From a virus, in IMG/VR virus record IMGVR_UViG_3300010370_000078, positions 1 through 40,410 of that record: 40,410 bases of DNA. The stretch is one strand, 5' to 3'. Position 1 is the first letter of the stretch. Each line of letters opens with the position of its first letter. The notes under the pieces are model-generated. The model had not been told where the DNA came from and searched no databases. It saw only the letters and a program-made list of their open reading frames with translations. Position numbers and translations under genes: made by a program. Of this stretch, positions 32,134 through 37,955 are shown one piece after another.

Positions 32134-32865
32134 ATGACCTTAGAGAACATTTGTACTGCTGTACTCCGTGATGGCGAAAAGCTTTACACACATTTTCAAT
32201 CAATTGATTGTGATGTAAAACGTTACTTCATTATTGATAATTCCTGTGATAAAGATGAAACAGTAACTAAAGCAATCGATCAAATAAAAAATGAAAAACC
32301 CAAACACATCAGAGAAGTGATTGTGTTGAAATCAACACACAATACAGGTTTTTCGGGAGCAGTGAATCTAGCAATCAAACAAAATCCTTCTGCCCCTTAT
32401 TGGTTATTTACAGGTTTTGACTGGTATCCGTTTACTGGAGAGTACAAAAGACTTTCAAGAAAGATTAATCAGTTCAAATACGGAGCAACCCTAGGAGAAA
32501 ATGATGATGAGATGTGTGGCATTCTTTTGAAACCAGCTGCAATTTCTGCAATTGGCTTAATGGACGAAAACTTCTATCCAGGCTATTTTGAAGACAATGA
32601 CTATCGTTATCGCCAAAAAATCAGTGGTTATCATTTAGATAGTTTTCCTTTGCAGAGTGAGCATTTGACAAGCAGTACACTAAAAAGTTGTCAAGAATTC
32701 ATGGTCAAGAATCAAATGACTTTTACAATGAACCTTTCTTACTACACAGCAAAGTGGGGAGGAATACCAAATCAAGAGAAATACTCAACACCTTTTAACA
32801 AGGAACTTCCTGTGGACTACTGGAAATACAGCCCACATCGCACTCACTTGCTTCGTTGGACTTAA
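32134..32865 (+). CDS. GT2-like glycosyltransferase
   Basis: The 243-residue protein has a GT-A-like layout: YFIIDNSCDKDETV (about 31-44), STHNTGFSGAVNLAI (68-82, the NxGxxxAxN donor motif of family 2), TGFDWYP in the place of the DxD segment, and GLMDENFYPGYFEDNDYRYR (about 145-164), a family-2 acceptor/base signature with Glu-Asp. It is shorter than usual family members and lacks membrane anchors. The adjacent methyltransferase suggests a two-gene unit that modifies a surface glycan or nucleoside. Confidence 0.75.
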   Translation: MTLENICTAVLRDGEKLYTHFQSIDCDVKRYFIIDNSCDKDETVTKAIDQIKNEKPKHIREVIVLKSTHNTGFSGAVNLAIKQNPSAPYWLFTGFDWYPFTGEYKRLSRKINQFKYGATLGENDDEMCGILLKPAAISAIGLMDENFYPGYFEDNDYRYRQKISGYHLDSFPLQSEHLTSSTLKSCQEFMVKNQMTFTMNLSYYTAKWGGIPNQEKYSTPFNKELPVDYWKYSPHRTHLLRWT

Positions 32866-32890
32866 TACATATCCTGTCTAATCTATTACA

Positions 32891-33538
32891 ATGTCTCAAG
32901 ACATCCACTCTAAAATGAATACTTTAAAATTTGATTGGGAACCATCAAAGGAATTAGTCTCAATTATCAAAAGCTACAACATCAACGGCTTTGAATGCCC
33001 TGGAGGCACTGATAAAAATACAACTCACAACTACACTGGCATCTATGAACACCTTTTGTCAGGATTTAAAAACAAAAAGGGAAAGCTTCTTGAGATCGGT
33101 GTGCAGCATGGAGGCTCCTCTCTTCTTTGGCAAACCTATCTTCCAAAGTTTGAAATTTGCATGCTTGATATATGTGACATTGTTCATCCATACATTTGGG
33201 AATGCATGGATGAAAACGGTAATGACTATTCTTTCTATGAAGCAAATGCATATGATGAATCGTTTGTTAGCGCTTTAAAGCATCAACACAATGGTTTTGA
33301 CATCATCATCGACGATGGACCACATACCCTAGAAAGTCAGCTGTTTGCTATTAAACACTATCTGCCACTTCTTAATAATCATGGTGTTTTTGTTATTGAA
33401 GATATTCAAGACATAGCCCATACAAAAGAACTTGCTAATGCTGTGCCAAACTTTCTTCAGTCAGTGATCAGGACATATGACGTACGTCATACAAAGAAAA
33501 GATATGACGACGTGATTTTCTGTGTTGATTTACGTTGA
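32891..33538 (+). CDS. Class I SAM-dependent methyltransferase
   Basis: The 215-residue protein has the class I SAM-binding motif LLEIGVQHGGSS (66-77), a second acidic strand (ICMLDICD) and IIIDDGPHTLESQ with Asp-Asp-Gly-Pro-His near 138-150. This is the arrangement of small-molecule/sugar O-methyltransferases of the MycE or cephalosporin-hydroxylase-like group. It follows the GT2-like gene by 25 nt. The probable substrate is the sugar that its neighbour transfers, which is inference. Confidence 0.75.
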   Translation: MSQDIHSKMNTLKFDWEPSKELVSIIKSYNINGFECPGGTDKNTTHNYTGIYEHLLSGFKNKKGKLLEIGVQHGGSSLLWQTYLPKFEICMLDICDIVHPYIWECMDENGNDYSFYEANAYDESFVSALKHQHNGFDIIIDDGPHTLESQLFAIKHYLPLLNNHGVFVIEDIQDIAHTKELANAVPNFLQSVIRTYDVRHTKKRYDDVIFCVDLR

Positions 33539-33591
33539 CCGCATTTTTGAATAGTTCTGAATGCAGTTTACAAATGTTTGTTTCATCTTTT

Positions 33592-33597
33592 ATACTG
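33592..33597 (+). promoter_or_regulatory. Putative -10 box (TATACT) for the small-gene operon
   Basis: TTTATACTGATTG lies 23 nt before ATG 33621, in the 82-nt gap after the methyltransferase gene. It would drive the operon of small genes that contains the endonuclease VII and interrupted gene. Confidence 0.35.
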
Positions 33598-33620
33598 ATT
33601 GAAGTTTCTATTGGATCCTA

Positions 33621-33839
33621 ATGGCTCTCAGTACACAGGTTAAAGACTCCGTAAATGCTGCTACAGGAAACCTGCGCGATGCTCTTGCGTTTGCAGCAAG
33701 GTCTGAGCATCCTATTGTTCTTAACTGCCTTTCCGATATTCTGAATAAACTTGAAACACTAGAAGATCTAGAGAACTTTATGCAAAATTTTAAAAACAAC
33801 AGTGGAATTAAAACTGTAGCGCCTCCTTTTCCGATGTGA
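33621..33839 (+). CDS. Small helical protein of unknown function
   Basis: The 72-residue protein (LSTQVKDSVNAATGNLRDAL; LNKLETLEDLENFMQNFKNN) looks all-helical with an extended C-terminus (TVAPPFPM). No family is recognised. Its stop overlaps the next GTG start (GTGA), making it the first gene of a coupled operon. Confidence 0.5.
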   Translation: MALSTQVKDSVNAATGNLRDALAFAARSEHPIVLNCLSDILNKLETLEDLENFMQNFKNNSGIKTVAPPFPM

Positions 33840-33997
33840 AAAAACAGACTGAAGAAGAAAGACTTCTAAGTTTTTTTCAAAAACTGGAAACGTTAATGCC
33901 CAATCCACCCAAGGATTGGGCTAAATGTTCTAAACCATGTAGATGGGCTAAAATAATAGAAGAAAAGAAAACCACAAATGTCCCAAGAGGGCAGTAA
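33836..33997 (+). CDS. Small Cys-containing basic protein (53 aa)
   Basis: GTG 33836 overlaps the previous stop, and the frame runs 53 codons to TAA 33995-33997, overlapping the next gene by 20 nt. The product is basic with a helical start (KKQTEEERLLSFFQKLETL) and a compact KDWAKCSKPCRWAKI motif containing two Cys. No family is recognised. Its place in a chain of overlapping genes supports that it is real. Confidence 0.5.
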   Translation: MKKQTEEERLLSFFQKLETLMPNPPKDWAKCSKPCRWAKIIEEKKTTNVPRGQ

Positions 33998-34076
33998 ATA
34001 TACAAAACCAGAACTGCGTGAGCGAATTAAAGATCGCATCATGGCAGGTACTTGTGGTGGAAAGTCAGAGAAGTAA
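33978..34076 (+). CDS. Short paralogue of the interrupted gene (N-terminal module only)
   Basis: The 32-residue product contains YTKPELRERIKDRIM and then GGKSEK. It matches the first 34 residues of the gene at 34714 (YTKPDLRERIKNKIM, GGKPGEWS) and stops at almost the same point where the 24-nt insert interrupts that gene. The endonuclease VII gene starts 3 nt later. Either the endonuclease invaded this copy and removed its 3' half, or the short N-terminal module is a functional product by itself. Confidence 0.6.
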   Translation: MSQEGSKYTKPELRERIKDRIMAGTCGGKSEK

Positions 34077-34079
34077 TTT

Positions 34080-34721
34080 TTGTGTTATTGTAAGAAAAGC
34101 ACAAAAGGCTCAATGCAAAAGCTTTGTCGTGAATGTGGTTTTAGAAAGCCACATGAGAATTTTCAAAACAAAGGTTACACCTCATCTGGCAATATAAAAA
34201 GAAGTAGTATTTGTAAAGACTGTAGCTCTATCGTCAATCGTCGGTTTAAGATTTTATATGGACCTGATGGAAAAAAACAATGCTCTAAATGCGGTCATTT
34301 TTTAGATTGGGATTTTTTTAGAAAAAGGAGAGAAAATGGAAAAACATATTTACATTCTTCTTGTAAAGTCTGTAACAAAATAAAATGGGATAAATGGGTA
34401 GAAAACAATAAAGAGCAGTATCAAAAAATTAAAAAAGAAAGTCAAAATCTGTTTCATCATCAACATAAAAAATATGAAAGAAGAGGGATTACAAAGGAGC
34501 AATATGAATTTGTTTTTCAAATACAAGGTGGGTTGTGCGCAATTTGTAAGAAACCGCCCAAAGACAGTCAGTCTTTAGCAATGGATCACAATCATCAAAC
34601 AAATGAATTCAGAGGTTTACTATGCAAAAAATGCAATAGAGCTTTGGGTATGTTCGGTGATAATATAGGTGTATTGACAAATGCAATTACTTACCTTAAA
34701 GAGCGAGGCAGTTATGGCTGA
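34080..34721 (+). CDS. Recombination endonuclease VII-type (HNH) nuclease
   Basis: The protein has up to 213 residues. The C-terminal domain matches T4 gp49-type endonuclease VII: GLCAICKKP (Cys153/Cys156), LAMDHNHQTNEFRGLLCKKC with Asp169, His170, His172, Cys182 and Cys185, and Asn186. This His-Me fold cleaves branched or specific DNA. Two Cys-pair knuckles precede it: CREC...CKDC (16-48) and CSKC...CKVC (68-98). The start may be TTG 34080 or ATG 34113. The two N-terminal knuckles are unusual for a plain resolvase and suit target recognition by a mobile endonuclease. Its end overlaps the start of the interrupted gene by 8 nt. Confidence 0.8.
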   Translation: MCYCKKSTKGSMQKLCRECGFRKPHENFQNKGYTSSGNIKRSSICKDCSSIVNRRFKILYGPDGKKQCSKCGHFLDWDFFRKRRENGKTYLHSSCKVCNKIKWDKWVENNKEQYQKIKKESQNLFHHQHKKYERRGITKEQYEFVFQIQGGLCAICKKPPKDSQSLAMDHNHQTNEFRGLLCKKCNRALGMFGDNIGVLTNAITYLKERGSYG

Positions 34722-35022
34722 AAACAAATCCAACTATACAAAACCAGACTTGCGTGAGCGCATTAAAAACAAAATCATGCGCGAAGGCCGTGGAGGCAAG
34801 CCAGGAGAATGGTCGTAGCCGTGAGGCTAAATAACTTCGGCACGTAAGGCGCAGCTTGTAGCACAAGAGTATAAAAAGGCTGGAGGTGGCTACAGAGGTG
34901 GTAAAGGTGAAAAGCAAAAAGATTTAGAGAAGTGGGGCAAAGAAAAGTGGATGACTAAAGATGAATATGAGAAACGTTCTAAAGCTAAGTCAGCAGCAAA
35001 GAGTTATAAAGAGTCAAGATAA
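34714..35022 (+). CDS. DUF5872-like gene interrupted in frame by a 24-nt bypass-like element
   Basis: From ATG 34714, 34 codons lead to TCG (34813-34815), followed at once by TAG. After 24 nt, at 34840, the same frame continues for 60 codons (ARKAQLVAQEYKKAGGGYRG onwards) to TAA 35020-35022, which overlaps the next ATG. Joining at the second TCG (34837-34839) gives a 94-residue protein with GGKPGEWSARKAQL, which I recall as the core motif of a DUF5872-like family. The downstream part has no start codon with a ribosome site at its beginning. Either ribosomes skip the 24 nt, as in T4 gene 60, or the gene makes only the 34-residue peptide. Confidence 0.65.
34813..34839 (+). other. Candidate translational bypass element (take-off TCG, hairpin, landing TCG)
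   Basis: Take-off codon TCG (34813-34815) is followed by stop TAG (34816). Stem TAGCC (34816-34820) and GGCTA (34825-34829) close a GTGA tetraloop, a GNRA type. Two more in-frame stops lie at 34822 and 34828. The landing codon TCG is 34837-34839. The 24-nt length keeps the frame. Matched codons, a stop right after take-off and a tetraloop hairpin are the hallmarks of T4 gene 60 bypassing. No GAG-type Shine-Dalgarno is seen before the landing codon. Confidence 0.55.
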
Positions 35023-35879
35023 TGGAATTATTTCAACAACTTTTAAATAAAGCAAGGAAAGGTTATGCAGAAGCTGACAAACGGTTAGGGGGTTGGCTTC
35101 CTGGTGGAGGCACTGCTTCTCCTGTTACTAAAGCTTTGTTCCCCCCACAACCCTTCCCTGGCAGAGCAAAGCAATTAGAACGTCAAACAGGTGTCAGGGC
35201 AAGAATCATAGATCCAGATAAGACCAAAAGTATTGTATCAGCTGTAGCACCAATAGTTTCCGCTGGCTGGGGAGGATCAAATTATGCAAACCCAATTTTA
35301 AATGAAGTTGGAATGTATGAATACCAAGGAGGTAAAACACCTAAAGAGAGGCGTATAGAATACCATGAGCTTGGTCATATCAACCCTAAAGACAAAAATT
35401 GGTATAGTTATGCAGGTGTTTTGGGAAGAAGCTTGCAAGGTATTAGCGAACAATTAAAAAATCCTCCTCCCTTAGATATTGCCGCTGGTTTAGCATTACA
35501 GTATGCAGATGCTGCAGAAGAAGATAGGGCAGAGCGTTTTGCAGCAAGGTGGTCAAAAGCTGGTAATTATCCAGCCCCCTCCATTTCTAATCAAGGAACT
35601 TCGGATTACGGAAATGTACTTCGAAGAGAAGGAAAAGAATTAGTTTCTTCAGGAATAGAAAGGATTGCAAATCCTTTTGGCACAGTTTCTTTTCTTTCAG
35701 GTTTTGTCAACGAACAAAAAGTTAAACCTTTACAAGAAGAATTTGCTCGATCATTATCAGCTTATAGGCAAGCTTCTAACAAAACCGATGAATTAACTCC
35801 AGAGTTAATGGCAAAAAGTAAACACTTGAGTGATCTTGCAAAACGTATTGAAGCTCTTGGCTTTAAACCTGAGTATTAA
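35022..35879 (+). CDS. Putative zinc metallopeptidase (HELGH zincin)
   Basis: The 285-residue protein has a gluzincin-like active site, RIEYHELGHI with His115, Glu116 and His119. Downstream, EEDRAERFAARW offers Glu171 as third ligand, in the style of ImmA/IrrE peptidases. The N-terminal 60 residues are Pro/Gly-rich. The C-terminal 60 residues form a charged helix. It starts by TAATG overlap with the interrupted gene, so translation of the latter to its far stop would couple the two. Possible roles are cleavage of a regulator or a virion protein. Confidence 0.6.
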   Translation: MELFQQLLNKARKGYAEADKRLGGWLPGGGTASPVTKALFPPQPFPGRAKQLERQTGVRARIIDPDKTKSIVSAVAPIVSAGWGGSNYANPILNEVGMYEYQGGKTPKERRIEYHELGHINPKDKNWYSYAGVLGRSLQGISEQLKNPPPLDIAAGLALQYADAAEEDRAERFAARWSKAGNYPAPSISNQGTSDYGNVLRREGKELVSSGIERIANPFGTVSFLSGFVNEQKVKPLQEEFARSLSAYRQASNKTDELTPELMAKSKHLSDLAKRIEALGFKPEY

Positions 35880-35880
35880 C

Positions 35881-36087
35881 ATGGCAGATAAAGCAATCCA
35901 AAAAGGCTATACTAAGCGCTACCTTCCAGAAAGGGCTTGGGCATCCTTGTCTAAAGATGAAAGAGAAAAAACAGATCGGAAAAAAAGAACTGAAAGTAGA
36001 AAAGGAAAACAGTTTATTGCTAATACAGAAGCAGCTAAAAAAGCTGGTAAAGCAGCACGGGCTTCCAAACGCTATAAAACAAAATAA
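35881..36087 (+). CDS. Small basic protein, second module of the DUF5872-like family
   Basis: The 68-residue, very basic protein starts at ATG 35881, 1 nt after the metallopeptidase stop, and reads YTKRYLPERAWASLSKDERE, then KKRTESRKGKQFIANT. I recall this pattern as the C-terminal half of DUF5872-like proteins, in which the YTKP...GGKPGQWSARKAQL module comes first. Here the two halves are separate genes with the metallopeptidase gene between them. Nucleic acid binding is likely from charge. Confidence 0.6.
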   Translation: MADKAIQKGYTKRYLPERAWASLSKDEREKTDRKKRTESRKGKQFIANTEAAKKAGKAARASKRYKTK

Positions 36088-36120
36088 ATACCTTATACTT
36101 AATAAAGATTCCTAAATACC

Positions 36121-36258
36121 ATGGAAAAAAAGAAAGCTACTCCTCCGAAAAAAGCTGCTACTGCTTCCAAGAACAAGGGTAAAGGTACCGACAAACAGGC
36201 TGCTGCACGTGAAAAATTTAAAGAGATGATTGCCAAAAAAGCAGCCAAGAAAAAATGA
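36121..36258 (+). CDS. Small Lys/Ala-rich basic protein (45 aa)
   Basis: ATG 36121 to TGA 36256-36258 encodes 45 residues, mostly Lys, Ala and Thr (KKKATPPKKAATASKNKGKG), ending in KKAAKKK. It resembles histone-tail or DNA-condensing peptides. No domain is present. The stop lies within the first copy of the 27-nt direct repeat that flanks the next gene. Confidence 0.5.
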   Translation: MEKKKATPPKKAATASKNKGKGTDKQAAAREKFKEMIAKKAAKKK

Positions 36259-36281
36259 GCCCTTTAATTGGCCCACAAATG
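36255..36281 (+). repeat. Left copy of a 27-nt direct repeat flanking the pentapeptide gene
   Basis: This 27-nt segment, starting ATGAGCC and containing GGCCCACA, matches 36642-36668 at 24 of 27 positions. The two copies are 387 bp apart and enclose the pentapeptide-repeat gene. It also holds the CCACAAATGTGG palindrome and lies 63 nt before ATG 36344. Confidence 0.65.
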
Positions 36282-36343
36282 TGGTATTCTTAATGGGTGG
36301 AAGGGCTCCTGGGAGCCCAACTTCAGTTCTTTAATTTATCATC

Positions 36344-36673
36344 ATGAAAGTCAACGGTTACGAAATTAAACCGGGTTCTAACCTTGAGGATGTTAATCTA
36401 GCGGGTGCTTACCTTGCGGATGCCGACCTTCGGGGTGTTAATCTCGCGGGTGCTAATCTCGCGGGTGCTGACCTTCGGGGTTCTAACCTCGCGGGTGCTT
36501 ACCTTACGGATGCTGGCCTTGAGGATGCTGACCTTCGGGGTGCTAACCTTCGGGGTGCTGACCTTCGGGGTTCTAACCTCGCGGGTGCTAACCTTGAGGG
36601 TGCTAACCTTCGGGGTGCTGACCTTGAGGGTGCTAATGTAAATGAGCCATTTAATCGGCCCACAGATGGCTGA
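36344..36673 (+). CDS. Pentapeptide-repeat protein
   Basis: The 109-residue protein is built of about 17 pentapeptides of the A(D/N)LRG / A(N/D)LAG type from residue 14 to 98, which fold as a right-handed quadrilateral beta helix. Such proteins are abundant in cyanobacteria; some mimic DNA and block gyrase, but most have no known function. The last residues (NEPFNRPTDG) leave the repeat and are encoded by the right copy of the flanking direct repeat, so the gene end looks created by a recombination junction. The 3' end overlaps a convergent zinc-ribbon gene. Confidence 0.8.
   Translation: MKVNGYEIKPGSNLEDVNLAGAYLADADLRGVNLAGANLAGADLRGSNLAGAYLTDAGLEDADLRGANLRGADLRGSNLAGANLEGANLRGADLEGANVNEPFNRPTDG
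36642..36668 (+). repeat. Right copy of the 27-nt direct repeat
   Basis: It matches 36255-36281 at 24 of 27 positions and encodes the non-repetitive C-terminus of the pentapeptide protein. This suggests the gene was inserted or duplicated as a cassette between two copies of one sequence. Confidence 0.65.
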
Positions 36674-36929
36674 TATATCCAATTCCTCTACAGGATTCAC
36701 AAGTATCTTCGTCTAATTCAGCCCAATCATAATCAGGCCAGTCATCAATACAAAAAGCTGCTGCTTGATCTGGTTGCATAAGGCGAGTAAGTTCGTCATG
36801 AGGACGTTCTCTAAGAGTGTAATGCAGCCAGCTAGCGTTGCCAGTCCCTTCGCATTCCATACATTTTCTTACAGGAATTGCACCTGTAATTAAATCCTTA
36901 AGATCTTTTGACTCAAGGTAAACACCCAT
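36651..36929 (-). CDS. Small zinc-ribbon protein (DnaJ-type CxxCxGxG)
   Basis: The 92-residue acidic protein has two CxxCxGxG motifs, CMECEGTG (23-30) and CESCRGIG (77-84), which together make one DnaJ-like zinc-binding module. The segment between them is acidic and aromatic (IDDWPDYDWAELDED). Similar small proteins occur in phages of cyanobacteria. It is convergent with the pentapeptide gene (23-nt overlap) and divergent from the noncoding 37-kb region. Confidence 0.6.
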   Translation of the reverse strand: MGVYLESKDLKDLITGAIPVRKCMECEGTGNASWLHYTLRERPHDELTRLMQPDQAAAFCIDDWPDYDWAELDEDTCESCRGIGYISHLWAD

Positions 36930-36947
36930 GACTTAGGGGCAATGCGA

Positions 36948-37105
36948 TATGATCTTAGCGGAGTGCAGCGGCGCCAGCGGAAAAGACCTTCCCTTGGTCA
37001 CTATGCCACCGGCCAGTGGCGATCAGGGTTCATGTAAAAGGACACTTACCGCAGAAATAGCTTGCATTCCTCCCGCCAGAGCCCCTGTTAAACGCAGGGG
37101 CTTTG
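36948..37105 (+). ncRNA. Candidate small structured RNA ending at a terminator
   Basis: A TATGAT -10-like box (36948-36953) is followed by a folded stretch. GGAGTGCA (36960-36967) pairs with TGCATTCC (37063-37070, one G-T) to enclose two hairpins, GACC/GGTC (36985-36999) and GCCAC/GTGGC (37005-37020). A terminator hairpin AGCCCCTG/CAGGGGCT (37080-37087/37095-37102) follows with a short T run. No frame inside looks like a gene. A second TATGAT...CGGAGTGCA copy begins at 37109. Confidence 0.4.
37080..37105 (+). terminator. Terminator-like hairpin
   Basis: AGCCCCTG/CAGGGGCT form a perfect 8-bp stem with a 7-nt loop, followed by only three T. The GCCCCTG/CAGGGGC core is the same as in the strong terminator at 2648. 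Confidence 0.55.
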
Positions 37106-37751
37106 TGCTATGATTTTAAACGACGGAGTGCAAGCCTCTTCTTTCACGCTTGTTATACCGTCTAGCTCAGGGCGCCATTTACCTGTTTCCTTAGCCCTGG
37201 GGGATATAAATGGAAATTGGTCGCTGCCTATCACGGACGAGGGGGTTGCGCTTGTTAGCCTTATTGACAAGCCCAGCGAGGATGGGACTCGCACAATGGA
37301 TGGAGAGCAAGCCCCTGTCGATGACGCTACGGCTGACTCTTGCACGCTTGCTCCATCAACCACCACTGCTGCTCTGTCGGCAGTGTCCAGCCAGCAGGAA
37401 TTGGCTCTTGTCGATTCTGGATTGTTCCTTGCGATCGTTGCTGGTCTGGGAATCTGCTAGTAGCGTGCTGCTAGCTCTTGGCTTTTGCCAAGCTCAAGTC
37501 CTGTGTTTGCAGGCCAGGAAGACGTTCCTGCCAGGTTGATCCACTGGTGAGTCCTCGACCCATTTGGCAAACTCGACGGATTTTGCGTGAAACGCCCTGA
37601 AGCAAGTAAGGCTCTGCAGCCTTGCATCACGCACTCACACCTCCTAGTCTTAGCTCCCATACGAAACCATTTTCCTGACGTCGGGAAAATGGTCATCAGG
37701 GATGATGCCCAAACCAGGAGGTCTCTGGGAGGCGTGTGGAACGCCTACGCT

Positions 37752-37805
37752 GGGAGAGTTGATCGCCTCTTGGCTGCTAGCACGGTTCGATTCCGTGGTC
37801 TCCCC
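37752..37805 (+). other. tRNA-like acceptor/T-arm module 1
   Basis: CACGG-TTCGATT-CCGTG (37781-37797) is a canonical T arm. It is followed by GTCTCCC, which pairs with GGGAGAG (37752-37758, 6 of 7) or GGGAGGC (37727-37733, 7 of 7 with one G-T). No normal D or anticodon arm lies between. It is a degenerate tRNA, a tRNA mimic, or part of the larger RNA. Confidence 0.45.
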
Positions 37806-37819
37806 CTACACTCCCTTAG

Positions 37820-37920
37820 CACCTGTTCCGAACTAATTGGAAAGGCGGCTTCCAGCCTGGGCATTGGACGCAATGTTTTCAGAGGGTAGAGCGATACAGG
37901 TTCGAATCCTGTACAGGTGA
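37820..37920 (+). other. tRNA-like acceptor/T-arm module 2
   Basis: CACCTGT (37820-37826) pairs perfectly with ACAGGTG (37913-37919), directly stacked on the T arm ACAGG-TTCGAAT-CCTGT (37896-37912), with A37920 as discriminator. A D-arm-like string, TTCAGAGGGTAGAGC, lies just before the T arm, but the anticodon arm is missing or unrecognisable in the 101 nt. No CCA is encoded. A tRNA remnant, a phage attachment-site fragment or a mimic are all possible. Confidence 0.5.
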
Positions 37921-37955
37921 TTAAAAAGTGTTAGAATAAAAAATAAAATTAAAAA

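Larger units (their letters stand above)
37109..37920 (+). ncRNA. Large structured noncoding region, candidate giant phage RNA
   Basis: About 0.8 kb, GC-richer than the genome, without a convincing gene. It begins with TATGAT (37109) and carries many perfect stems: GACGG/CCGTC enclosing CAAGC/GCTTG (37122-37162); CTCAGGGC/GCCCTGGG (37166-37201); CTTGGC/GCCAAG (37477-37492); CAGGAA/TTCCTG with GACG loop (37515-37530); a 10-bp ACCATTTTCC/GGAAAATGGT (37666-37693); CATTG/CAATG with GACG loop (37862-37875). Two tRNA-like modules lie at its 3' end. Giant phage RNAs such as GOLLD are described near or around tRNAs, so this class is a candidate. Open frames through it (116 and 109 codons) overlap each other and lack ribosome sites. 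Confidence 0.4.

Noticed and set aside
34816-34836. Stop-codon read-through as explanation for the interrupted gene
   Set aside because: Three in-frame stops (TAG, TGA, TAA) within 15 nt make simple read-through unlikely; bypass or a real truncation are the remaining options.
37110-37539. Open frames of 116 and 109 codons rightward, and a 92-codon frame leftward, in the 37-kb region
   Set aside because: They overlap in different frames, lack ribosome sites, have skewed composition (one is Leu/Arg-rich), and the DNA shows dense hairpins instead. Kept as noncoding, with low certainty.
37661-37707. Hammerhead ribozyme (CTGATGA and GAAA near a 10-bp stem)
   Set aside because: CTGATGA is on the minus strand while GAAA is on the plus strand, so the catalytic core cannot form.
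36930-37920. tmRNA, RNase P RNA or group I intron
   Set aside because: No tag frame like that of cyanobacterial tmRNA, no conserved intron core strings and no RNase P hallmark were seen.
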